DNA from: Cloacibacillus sp.
GTDB taxonomy: Bacteria; Synergistota; Synergistia; Synergistales; Synergistaceae
Length of the DNA stretch: 20,894 bases
Direction: 5' to 3'
NCBI RefSeq assembly: GCF_020860125.1
Contig: NZ_JAJBUX010000051.1
Span: 1-20,894 of the forward strand
The notes under the pieces are model-generated. The model worked only from the letters and a program-made list of their open reading frames with translations, did no database searches and was not told where the DNA came from. Position numbers and translations under genes: made by a program. This document shows, piece by piece, positions 8,289-15,274 of this stretch (the stretch's first letter is position 1; each line of letters starts with the position of its first letter).

Positions 8289-11200
8289 ATGTTTTTAAGC
8301 GAAAAAATCGGCTATGGCGCATACGCCCCCGGCCGGGACAGTCTTTTTGACACACACAGGAAGAGAAAAATTCAAGACGATATACCTCCCGTATACTCTG
8401 GGAGTATCTTTGACATGCGCGGAGAGGGAAAGTTTCTCCGGCGCCTCTTAGGGACGTTCTGCCTGTTCTTTATCATCGTCACCGCCGCCGGTGCCGATCC
8501 GGTGAAGATCAACGGCAAAAAGCTGGACGACGTACAGGATATTCTTACTGAGACCGTGGGAGGCCGAGACTTCATCAAGCAGGACCTTCTCCGCGCCGTC
8601 TGGTACAACAGCGGCGGCCAGTCTCTGAACCTTTACCCCGGGCGCTTCGACCCCTCGAAGAACTATGAATATAAACAGGAGTCGAAACTGTATCTTTATG
8701 ACTTGGCCCCCAATGACGGCGAATGGACGTCGGGCATGCACCCGGCCATTACTACAAAACCCGTGGATAAAGACAACGGCTACCGCGTCCTGCTGCCCGA
8801 TTTCGACCATAAAGGAGGCAAGGGCTGGCTCTATCGCACAGGTGTGGTGCGCATGGACAAAGACGGCAATTTCAAGCTAGAGAACAATGGGTCGCGAAAA
8901 GCCAACGTCAAAGCGGGGAACGTCTATCCGACCGACACCACCGCGGGGCTCTTCGTCGACGGCGAGGAGACGGAGAGCTTCGTCGTCGCGCATATGAGGA
9001 CGCCGGATGGGAAAGGCCAGCAACTCGGCGAGAATACCACCTACGACTGCTACCTCGAATTTTTGGACGGACGCCTGCTGGACAGCAATTCGCCGACAGG
9101 CAAGAGCCTTTATCTTGGTTATGCGCAAACGTCATACCCGACCGTCCGCGTCGCGGCGGGAGATTTCGACAACGACGGGCAGGCCTCCGAGGTCGCCTGC
9201 ATCTTTTCCGGCCGCGGCAGCCAAGGCTATGTGTTCCAGATATATAAGGTCACACGCAACGCGGACGGCTCGTTCAGCACCAGCAAGCTTTACGAAGGCA
9301 TCTTCGGGCACAGGGATAATCGCGGATATAACATCGACGGCTGCGACGTGGTGGCGGGGGACTTCAACGGCGACGGAAAGCAGGAGGTAGCGGCGGTCTT
9401 CAACGACCTTTACGGCGACAGCGGATACGCGACGGTACAGATCGTCTACCACGACGGCGGCGGCTTCAAATCTGAGTGGAACTATGTACGGGACGACGGT
9501 GACCACCGGCTGGGCGGCACGAGCACATCGTTATATCATAAATACTACGGCCTGCTCGCCGCCGCCGGCGACCTGGACGGCGACGGGAGGGACGAGATCG
9601 TCTACGCCGCGCCGCTCTACGGCGACTCGCTCCAACAGGGGAATATCCTCCTCTCCGTGTGGGGAGCGGACACAAAGCACCACCCCTCTGAAAAGTACCT
9701 AATGAGGACGGACAACTACACCAACCCCGACTGCTACGCGCTCAGGAGCCTCTCCCTCGCGGCCGCGCCGCTCTCCGGGCAGGTGAACGCAAATGGGATG
9801 CCCTGCGACAACGTGCTTCTGTCCAGAGCGACACATGATTACAATGGCAATATTACAGGAGACTACCTCTGGCTCTACAAGAGCAGGCTCTCCGGTACGA
9901 GCTTCGTAGGATTTCAGGATGGAGATCGGCTATCCCATGGACCCAGCGGCTACGCGGCGGGGCTGATGACGGCGGACTTCGCGAGGGAATCCCTGTTCCT
10001 GGGCCAGCCGACCCACATGGTCGTGCGGCAGAGAAAGAGTTACGCGACGATCATGCAGACGCCGCCATACCACGTCGACTACATAACCGCGCCGTGGAGC
10101 GAATCAAATGACCCCGCGCTCACAAATTTCTCATACGCGGGCAGCAGCGTGACATATAAGAAAGACGACACGGAGAGTCAGACGAAAGACATCGCCTTTA
10201 ACGTGCGGCAGTTCGCCGAGCGCGGCGTAGAGGCCAGCGTCAGCGCAACGGCGAAGGTAAAGAAGCTGGCTGGCTTCTCATTCGGCGGCAATGCCTCGCT
10301 CGGCTGGAAGAGGGGTACCTCCCAGTCGCTCAGCATGGCGAACGAAAGCAAGATCTCGACCGCCGCGGAGATAAGCTCAGCCACCGACACCTCCGACAGC
10401 CTCATGTTCTACAAGGCGGACTTCCACATCTGGCGCTACCCCGTGATCGCCCCCGCGCCGGAAGGATTTTTCGACGAAACGAAGCCCCTCAATGATCCCT
10501 TCAACGGCACGATCTCCGTGACGGAGGACGGGACGCAGTATTTCACCTGCACAATGTCGGACATGACGACGCGCGTGCAGGGAGACGCGGGGCAGAGTTC
10601 GCAGTTCGACGACTATAACCCGATACACGAGGAGGGCAACCTTTTCTCATATCCGACAACGATAGAGGGCACCCCCGGCTACGCGGATAAACAGGCGGAA
10701 CTTTCGCTGGCGCTAGAAAAGACGCTTGGCGGCAACTACACGGAGGAGCTCACCTTCTCCCAGCAGGTGACGGATATCACAAGTCTCAAGACTATCGCGA
10801 AGAACCAGCGAAACGGGAGCCTGTCCCTCAACATCGGGTGGCCTAAAATAGCCTCTGGCTCTCTCTCCGCGAGCGGCACGGCTGGGCAGGAGATCGGGGA
10901 CAGCAGCTCTTTCACCAAGTCCTACCAGTCATCGGAAGGGTTCAAGGCCAGCTTGGTCTCACCAAAGCTGGGATTCAACGCCGACTACGTGTCCTACCTC
11001 ATGAAGATGCGGGCCTACGCCGACGCCGCGGGCGTGATGAACATGGCCTTCGCGGTCGACCTCGCGGACAACAAGAACGCCTGGCTCTGGCGTACCACGG
11101 GAAACGGCTCCGTCTACGCGCAGAAACCGGACCCCTCGTTAATACTCCCCACCCGTTACAGCCGCTACAAGGACAGCGAAGATCTGATCAAGTGGACCGT

Positions 11201-12116
11201 CAATCTCGATGAACGCTCCGCGACACAGATACGCGGCATCCGGTTCTACGACAACGACAATCTGGCCGAAACGACCTCATCGCTGCGGCGGGGCGGGAAC
11301 TACGCGATCAGCATACCCATATATAACGCTAGCTTCGTCGACGCTGGGAACGTCACAGTAGAGATGGGATATACCGACGAGAGCGGCGCGAAACAGAGCA
11401 TCGGCCGCCGCACAGCCGCGCTGAAGGGCTGGAGGGAGAATACGGAGGACAACAAGGCCGTGGTCTCCTTCGACTGGACCGTTCCCGCCGGCATGACTGA
11501 GGGTAACTATGATTTTTACTTCCAGATCGACCCGGACAACGAAATCGACGAAATACACAAAAATTGGAACGCCAGCGCAGGCGACGCGAACTATGACCCG
11601 GGCGGCAACAACAAAGGACGCTATCCCTTTGCCGTGACCGCGGGGGATAAGGCCGCCTCGGACGCCGCGACCGGCACAATAGCGGCGGAATTATTCTCGA
11701 TAATGGTCGACGGCATGAGTTTCACCGAGTTCCGCGACTCGCTCACCGGTAAGACGGAGGACTTCCGCGCCTATGGAACGGTGACCTTCAACGGAGACAA
11801 ACCGCTGCACAACGTATACGTCGAGGTGACGGCGCGCGACACAAAGAATGGCACGACACAGGAGCGGCTCGTCGCCAACCGTTATATTCCGGCGGTCTTC
11901 CCCGGCGCCGCGAGAGACTTTTCCTTCATTGTCTCGCCGTCGAAGCTGGAAGGACTCCGTCTGACGGTCGCGATCCGCTGCGACGAGGGCTATATCTCCT
12001 TCGAGAAGAAGCCAAGCGGCGGCGGTGGTGGCGGCGGCTGCAATACCGGCTGGGGCGCGGCGGCGCTGCTCCTGGCCCTGGCGCTCCTCTTCCGGCCGCG
12101 TCGGCGGGCTGATTAG
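8289..12116 (+). CDS. giant FG-GAP/VCBS and CARDB surface protein with Synergist-CTERM tail (paralog B)
   Basis: A 1275-residue paralog of the preceding gene, collinear with it. It has an extended N-terminus with the signal core at about 50-69 (LLGTFCLFFIIVTAAGA), three calcium-loop repeats (DFDNDG, DFNGDG, DLDGDG), the Ser/Thr-rich middle, a CARDB domain and a Synergist-CTERM tail (GGGGGGGC, hydrophobic helix, FRPRRR). AGGGGAGG about ten bases before the ATG supports this start. An internal ATG (MRGEGK) just before the signal core is possible, but it is not conserved in paralog A, so I keep the long form. The extra residues compared with A are partly a short insertion before the NGTIS motif (about residue 740). 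The extreme N-termini of A and B do not align well although the mature parts are very similar. Function unknown. Confidence 0.9.
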   Translation: MFLSEKIGYGAYAPGRDSLFDTHRKRKIQDDIPPVYSGSIFDMRGEGKFLRRLLGTFCLFFIIVTAAGADPVKINGKKLDDVQDILTETVGGRDFIKQDLLRAVWYNSGGQSLNLYPGRFDPSKNYEYKQESKLYLYDLAPNDGEWTSGMHPAITTKPVDKDNGYRVLLPDFDHKGGKGWLYRTGVVRMDKDGNFKLENNGSRKANVKAGNVYPTDTTAGLFVDGEETESFVVAHMRTPDGKGQQLGENTTYDCYLEFLDGRLLDSNSPTGKSLYLGYAQTSYPTVRVAAGDFDNDGQASEVACIFSGRGSQGYVFQIYKVTRNADGSFSTSKLYEGIFGHRDNRGYNIDGCDVVAGDFNGDGKQEVAAVFNDLYGDSGYATVQIVYHDGGGFKSEWNYVRDDGDHRLGGTSTSLYHKYYGLLAAAGDLDGDGRDEIVYAAPLYGDSLQQGNILLSVWGADTKHHPSEKYLMRTDNYTNPDCYALRSLSLAAAPLSGQVNANGMPCDNVLLSRATHDYNGNITGDYLWLYKSRLSGTSFVGFQDGDRLSHGPSGYAAGLMTADFARESLFLGQPTHMVVRQRKSYATIMQTPPYHVDYITAPWSESNDPALTNFSYAGSSVTYKKDDTESQTKDIAFNVRQFAERGVEASVSATAKVKKLAGFSFGGNASLGWKRGTSQSLSMANESKISTAAEISSATDTSDSLMFYKADFHIWRYPVIAPAPEGFFDETKPLNDPFNGTISVTEDGTQYFTCTMSDMTTRVQGDAGQSSQFDDYNPIHEEGNLFSYPTTIEGTPGYADKQAELSLALEKTLGGNYTEELTFSQQVTDITSLKTIAKNQRNGSLSLNIGWPKIASGSLSASGTAGQEIGDSSSFTKSYQSSEGFKASLVSPKLGFNADYVSYLMKMRAYADAAGVMNMAFAVDLADNKNAWLWRTTGNGSVYAQKPDPSLILPTRYSRYKDSEDLIKWTVNLDERSATQIRGIRFYDNDNLAETTSSLRRGGNYAISIPIYNASFVDAGNVTVEMGYTDESGAKQSIGRRTAALKGWRENTEDNKAVVSFDWTVPAGMTEGNYDFYFQIDPDNEIDEIHKNWNASAGDANYDPGGNNKGRYPFAVTAGDKAASDAATGTIAAELFSIMVDGMSFTEFRDSLTGKTEDFRAYGTVTFNGDKPLHNVYVEVTARDTKNGTTQERLVANRYIPAVFPGAARDFSFIVSPSKLEGLRLTVAIRCDEGYISFEKKPSGGGGGGGCNTGWGAAALLLALALLFRPRRRAD
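11119..11554 (+). repeat. identical tract shared with paralog A (copy B)
   Basis: Partner of 6653-7088 at a constant offset of 4466 bp. The tract ends at single-base differences at 11118 and 11555. Shorter near-identical patches, such as the stretch around 10730-10830, suggest repeated exchange. Confidence 0.85.
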
Positions 12117-12168
12117 AGGCGAAGCGGCAGAGGTTTTGCCGGACCACTGACGGGAGAATCACCTACAG

Positions 12169-12207
12169 AGGCGCGGCCGCCGGGTTTACCTCAGCGGCCG
12201 CGCCCTT
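12169..12207 (+). terminator. terminator of surface-protein gene B
   Basis: GCGCGGCCGC (12171-12180) pairs perfectly with GCGGCCGCGC (12194-12203) across a 13-base loop and is followed by CCTTTAT. It lies about 55 bases after the stop codon and corresponds to the terminator of paralog A. Confidence 0.8.
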
Positions 12208-12292
12208 TATACAGAGCGCCCTTCCGGGCCGGAGGACGGCCCTCCGCCCGCGGGTGACGGGCGCGTGGTTTACACAGGCGCGTAATGTTCGG

Positions 12293-12325
12293 AAAATATG
12301 TATAATATCTATATTGGCATTGACA
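12293..12325 (+). promoter_or_regulatory. bipartite upstream box, copy 3
   Basis: AAAATATGTATAATAT (12293-12308) and GCATTGACA (12317-12325), nearly identical to copies 1 and 2, here before the tandem-HTH gene. A TATAAT at 12377-12382 starts 60 bp after the GCATTGACA block, matching the 57-58 bp geometry of the other two. The -35 at that spacing is poor, as expected for an activated or autoregulated promoter. Confidence 0.55.
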
Positions 12326-12376
12326 TTATACACCGGCAGCACATAAAAAATATCGCCGCAGCCTGTAAAGAGGGAA

Positions 12377-12382
12377 TATAAT
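12377..12382 (+). promoter_or_regulatory. -10 box of the tandem-HTH gene
   Basis: A perfect TATAAT 27 bases before the ATG at 12409, predicting a very short leader of about 20 bases. Confidence 0.4.
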
Positions 12383-12408
12383 TGGAGCGGGAAGGGGAGA
12401 CGACGACG

Positions 12409-14211
12409 ATGTTATTCAACGAGAAGCTGAGTGCGGTAAAGGGACTTTTAAAGACGACCAACGTCGCGCTGGCACGCGCCGCCGGCATCGACGCCTCCTG
12501 CGTCTGCCGCTGTGTGAACGGCAGTTATGTGCCGTCGAAAAACAGCCGGATATTAAGCTGCATCACCAACGGCGTTGTAAAGCTGGCTGATGAAAAGAGA
12601 GCCGCGGCGCTGTACGGACTGTGCGGCGGCGAAGCGGGGCGGATGCTGCGCGAGGCGCTCTTTGCATGGTTCAGCGCGGATGATTCTGGGCTGAAAAAAG
12701 AGCGCGCCGTAAGGAAAAGGTCCGCGCCGCAGCTCGATAAAAAAACTAAGAGGGCGGAGAGCGCCCTGCTCGCCGCCAAGCTGAATTTCCTCATGGAGCA
12801 GCTGGGCGTCTCAAACGCGGCGCTGGCCCGCTATGTGAACGTCGACGCCTCGGCGATATCGCGCTACCGCGCGGGCAAGCGCTCCCTAAGCTCCCATGCG
12901 GAAATTTTACCGGAATTCTGCCGCTATTTCGCCTTTCTCTCCCGTTCACAGAAGCTGCCGGAGCCCCTGGCCTCAGAACTACGCTTCGGGGAAGAGGATG
13001 AGGAGTCGGCGGCGGCAAAATTTTTGGAATGGTTCAGAAAAGACGACGCCTCCCATCTGGCTCTGACGCGAGGCTTTCTCGACGGTATCGCGGAGGCGGC
13101 GGAGATACCGCAGGCGCAGCGCCAGACGCAGTTTGGGAAGGCGGCGGGCGGCAAAGGTTTGAGCGTCGCGGAGGAGATGTTCCTCGGAGGCGGCGCCGTC
13201 CAACGGGCCTTTGCCAGATTCACGGAGAGCGCGCTTGATTCGGGAAAGGGGCGGACGATATACTTTTACGCCGCAGATTCCGGCGGGCTCGGCGGCGGCT
13301 TCGCCGGATTGTGGAGTTCACTGGCCTCGGAGCTGATCGCCGCCGGAAACAGGATAAAGGTGATCCACCAGCTCGATTTTAATGTTGAGGGGATGTTCCG
13401 CGCCGTCGAGCCGTGGCTGCCACTCTACCTATCCGGACAGGTGGAGCCCTTTTATCTCACGAAGCCGCACCGCTCGCTCATGAACGAGTTTGTCGGCGTA
13501 GCGGAGGGGCTTTCGACCCTCTATTTCTCTAACGCGGACAACGACAGCCAAGAGGCGGCGGCTTTTTTCACCCAAAATGGAGACAAGGCAGCGGTCATAA
13601 AGGGCCGTATCGCACACCTGCTCGCCTCCGCAAAGCCGCTGCTGGAGATATATACGAGGGACAATCTGGAAAAGCTGTACGGCGACCTTGACCACCATCT
13701 GCACGCCGACGGTGATATTGTGAAGGTCATGCCGCTCCTTTCGCTGGAGACGATGCCGGAGCAGCTGGCGGAGAAGATCTTCGACGCCCACGGCATCACG
13801 GGAAACGAGCGCGCCCTCTTCGACAGGTATTACCGCGAGAGGAGAGCGACCTTCCTCTCATCCCTGCGCGAGGTGAACGTAACGGAGATATACCCTCGCT
13901 TCTCCGAGGACGAGGCAGCGGCGGGAAAGATAACGATGCGTCGTCCCTGGCTCTCAGAGGGCGAGCATTCGCTCTATTCACCCGCCGAGTACAGGGAACA
14001 CATGGAGGCGATGGCGGCGCTGGAGAGGGAGCACGCCAATTACCGGCGCGTATTCTTCCGCGATTTCCCCTTTAAGAATATGGATATAATCTCCAAGCAG
14101 GGGCAGGCCGTCTATGTGATAAAAAACGGCGCCCCGATGACGGCCTTTTCTTTCCTGCACTCGCATATGAATTATGTGCTGGAGAGGTACATAGAGCGAT
14201 TCACGCGCTGA
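12409..14211 (+). CDS. transcriptional regulator-like protein with two tandem XRE-type HTH domains
   Basis: A 600-residue, apparently cytoplasmic protein. Two regions look like duplicated Cro/C1-type helix-turn-helix domains: about residues 5-48 (NVALARAAGIDASCVCR) and 121-167 (NAALARYVNVDASAISRYR). The two align with each other along their whole length, so they arose by internal duplication. A basic linker (about 96-116) joins them. The C-terminal two thirds (about 230-600) contain an alpha/beta stretch (RTIYFYAADSGG, then RIKVIHQLDFN) that I associate loosely with uncharacterised clostridial HTH regulators; I cannot name the fold or a ligand. The ATG at 12409 is chosen because AAGGGGAG lies ten bases upstream; a TTG 27 bases earlier is open but lacks such a site. 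The gene carries the same upstream box as the two surface-protein genes before it, so it may regulate them and itself. Confidence 0.85.
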   Translation: MLFNEKLSAVKGLLKTTNVALARAAGIDASCVCRCVNGSYVPSKNSRILSCITNGVVKLADEKRAAALYGLCGGEAGRMLREALFAWFSADDSGLKKERAVRKRSAPQLDKKTKRAESALLAAKLNFLMEQLGVSNAALARYVNVDASAISRYRAGKRSLSSHAEILPEFCRYFAFLSRSQKLPEPLASELRFGEEDEESAAAKFLEWFRKDDASHLALTRGFLDGIAEAAEIPQAQRQTQFGKAAGGKGLSVAEEMFLGGGAVQRAFARFTESALDSGKGRTIYFYAADSGGLGGGFAGLWSSLASELIAAGNRIKVIHQLDFNVEGMFRAVEPWLPLYLSGQVEPFYLTKPHRSLMNEFVGVAEGLSTLYFSNADNDSQEAAAFFTQNGDKAAVIKGRIAHLLASAKPLLEIYTRDNLEKLYGDLDHHLHADGDIVKVMPLLSLETMPEQLAEKIFDAHGITGNERALFDRYYRERRATFLSSLREVNVTEIYPRFSEDEAAAGKITMRRPWLSEGEHSLYSPAEYREHMEAMAALEREHANYRRVFFRDFPFKNMDIISKQGQAVYVIKNGAPMTAFSFLHSHMNYVLERYIERFTR

Positions 14212-14248
14212 CGCCGCGGCACGGGGAAAACAAAACCAACGCCTCTAG

Positions 14249-14336
14249 GCTCCGGCTCGGAGGCCGGAGCGACGGGACAGAACCAACCCCGCCCCTATCC
14301 GTCACTCCGGGCTTGACCCGGAGTCCGGCGGTTTTT
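14249..14336. repeat. palindromic repeat pair, also a likely terminator
   Basis: Two palindromic units: GCTCCGG/CCGGAGC (14249-14270) and ACTCCGGG-cttga-CCCGGAGT (14304-14324). The second is followed by TTTTTCTTTT from 14332 and so probably terminates the tandem-HTH transcript. The second unit is the compact form of the repeat at 756-834. The gap from 14212 to 14477 otherwise holds only promoter elements. Confidence 0.65.
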
Positions 14337-14400
14337 CTTTTATCACGGCACGGCGAAGACACAATGTTCAGGCGCAGTGTTTTTTTTGCGGTTTTTCATG

Positions 14401-14416
14401 TGTGAATTTAATCACA
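14401..14416 (+). promoter_or_regulatory. Rex- or CRP-like operator before the hydrogenase operon
   Basis: TGTGAATTTAATCACA matches the Rex operator pattern TGTGAA-N4-TTCACA except for one base, and also the CRP pattern TGTGA-N6-TCACA exactly. It is centred about 37-41 bp before the likely transcript start. For an operon built around an H2-active-site protein, an NADH/NAD-sensing Rex is the more attractive reading. Which protein binds cannot be told from sequence. Confidence 0.5.
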
Positions 14417-14430
14417 AAATGTTCTTTTCT

Positions 14431-14438
14431 GGTAAAAT
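14431..14438 (+). promoter_or_regulatory. extended -10 of the hydrogenase operon
   Basis: TGGTAAAAT (from 14430) is an extended -10 element, about 40 bases before the first gene. The -35 region overlaps the inverted repeat at 14401-14416, so the bound regulator would directly affect polymerase. Confidence 0.45.
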
Positions 14439-14477
14439 ATAGGCTGTGGTGATAACTTTATTTGGGAGGGATGCGGA

Positions 14478-14726
14478 TTGACAGAGGTCGTGATTTGCGT
14501 CGGAAGTTCCTGTCATCTTAAGGGAGCGCGCCGTGTCGTGGAAGGGCTGACAAAGCTGGTGACGGAACAAGGGCTTACCGAAAAGGTAAAGCTCTCCGGT
14601 TCGTTCTGCATGGGGCGCTGCGAAGAGGCGGGCGTATCTGTCAAGGTAAACGGCGAGATCCACTTTGTGGACCCCGATCAGATAAAAGAGTTTTTTGACA
14701 ATGTGATAATAGGTGGTAATCGGTAA
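14478..14726 (+). CDS. thioredoxin-like [2Fe-2S] ferredoxin (NuoE/HydC-like)
   Basis: An 82-residue single-domain thioredoxin-like [2Fe-2S] protein. The four cluster ligands are visible as CVGSSC near residues 7-12 and CMGRC near residues 44-48, the spacing of the NuoE C-terminal domain and of small ferredoxins next to [FeFe] hydrogenases. It likely passes electrons to or from the following H-cluster protein. The start is a TTG: GGGAGGG sits seven bases before it, and the nearby ATG at 14471 is out of frame. Its TAA overlaps the next ATG (TAATG), so the two are translationally coupled. First gene of a three-gene operon under the operator at 14401. Confidence 0.88.
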   Translation: MTEVVICVGSSCHLKGARRVVEGLTKLVTEQGLTEKVKLSGSFCMGRCEEAGVSVKVNGEIHFVDPDQIKEFFDNVIIGGNR

Positions 14727-14923
14727 TGAAGTATATCAATGTCGCGGAGGCAAACTGCAAGAACTGTTATAAGTGCCTTAAAGTCTGCCCCGTAAAGTCG
14801 ATCAAGTACAGCGACAATCACGTCGAGGTGCTTGAAAATGAGTGTATTCTCTGCGGCCGCTGCATACGCAACTGCCCGCAGCACGCGAAGTCTCTGGTGA
14901 ACGATATCAGCGGCCTTAAATAG
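14726..14923 (+). CDS. N-terminal 4Fe-4S ferredoxin fragment of the split hydrogenase gene
   Basis: If the first TAG acts as a stop, a 65-residue 2x[4Fe-4S] ferredoxin results (CKNCYKCLKVC and CILCGRCIRNC), complete as a ferredoxin domain and perhaps able to fold alone. It starts inside the preceding stop codon. Its homologues are the N-terminal part of a longer protein, and the downstream frame continues with that protein. Confidence 0.75.
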   Translation: MKYINVAEANCKNCYKCLKVCPVKSIKYSDNHVEVLENECILCGRCIRNCPQHAKSLVNDISGLK

Positions 14924-15238
14924 GCCATACGAGCGGCAAACGCATCCGCAGGCTTGCCCCCTGAGGTAATTTCAAATGTTCGCCAAGGCGAACAGGGGGC
15001 GGCGCGCGAGAGCCGCCGCAGGAAGGTCGCGGCGCTCGCCCCCTCCTATATCGCCTCTTTTGGTACGGAGAACCGTTTCCGCATCGCGGGAGCGCTTCAA
15101 AGCCTCGGCTTTGACGCCGTGGAGGAGACCTCCGTCGGCGCGCACGCCGTCACCAAGGAGTACGCGCGTATTCTTGAGAGCGATGAGATGGACAATATGA
15201 TAACAACCTGCTGCCCCTCCGTCGTATTTCTCGTGTAG
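14924..15238 (+). pseudogene. middle fragment of the split hydrogenase gene (H-cluster motif 1)
   Basis: The piece between the two TAG codons. After about 30 codons that include a palindromic insert, it reads KVAALAPSYIASFG and on to TTCCPSVVFLV, the first H-cluster motif. It has no convincing start: a TTG at 14954 lies inside the palindrome and lacks a ribosome-binding site. It is unlikely to be made as a separate protein. Confidence 0.55.
14956..15000. repeat. palindromic insert within the hydrogenase coding frame
   Basis: TGTTCGCC-AA-GGCGAACA (14977-14994) is a perfect hairpin nested in GCCCCCTG (14956-14963) and CAGGGGGC (14993-15000). The codons it covers are not expected between the ferredoxin and H-cluster domains of this family, so a small palindromic repeat appears to have landed here in frame. 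Confidence 0.5.
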
Positions 15239-15274
15239 AAGTATTTTCCGAAGCTGACGCCGCAGCTCGCCCAG

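Noticed and set aside
14921..15238. Genome-wide reassignment of TAG to a sense codon
   Set aside because: Four other genes in the window end in TAG at a sensible place, with no conserved coding after it, so TAG is a working stop here.
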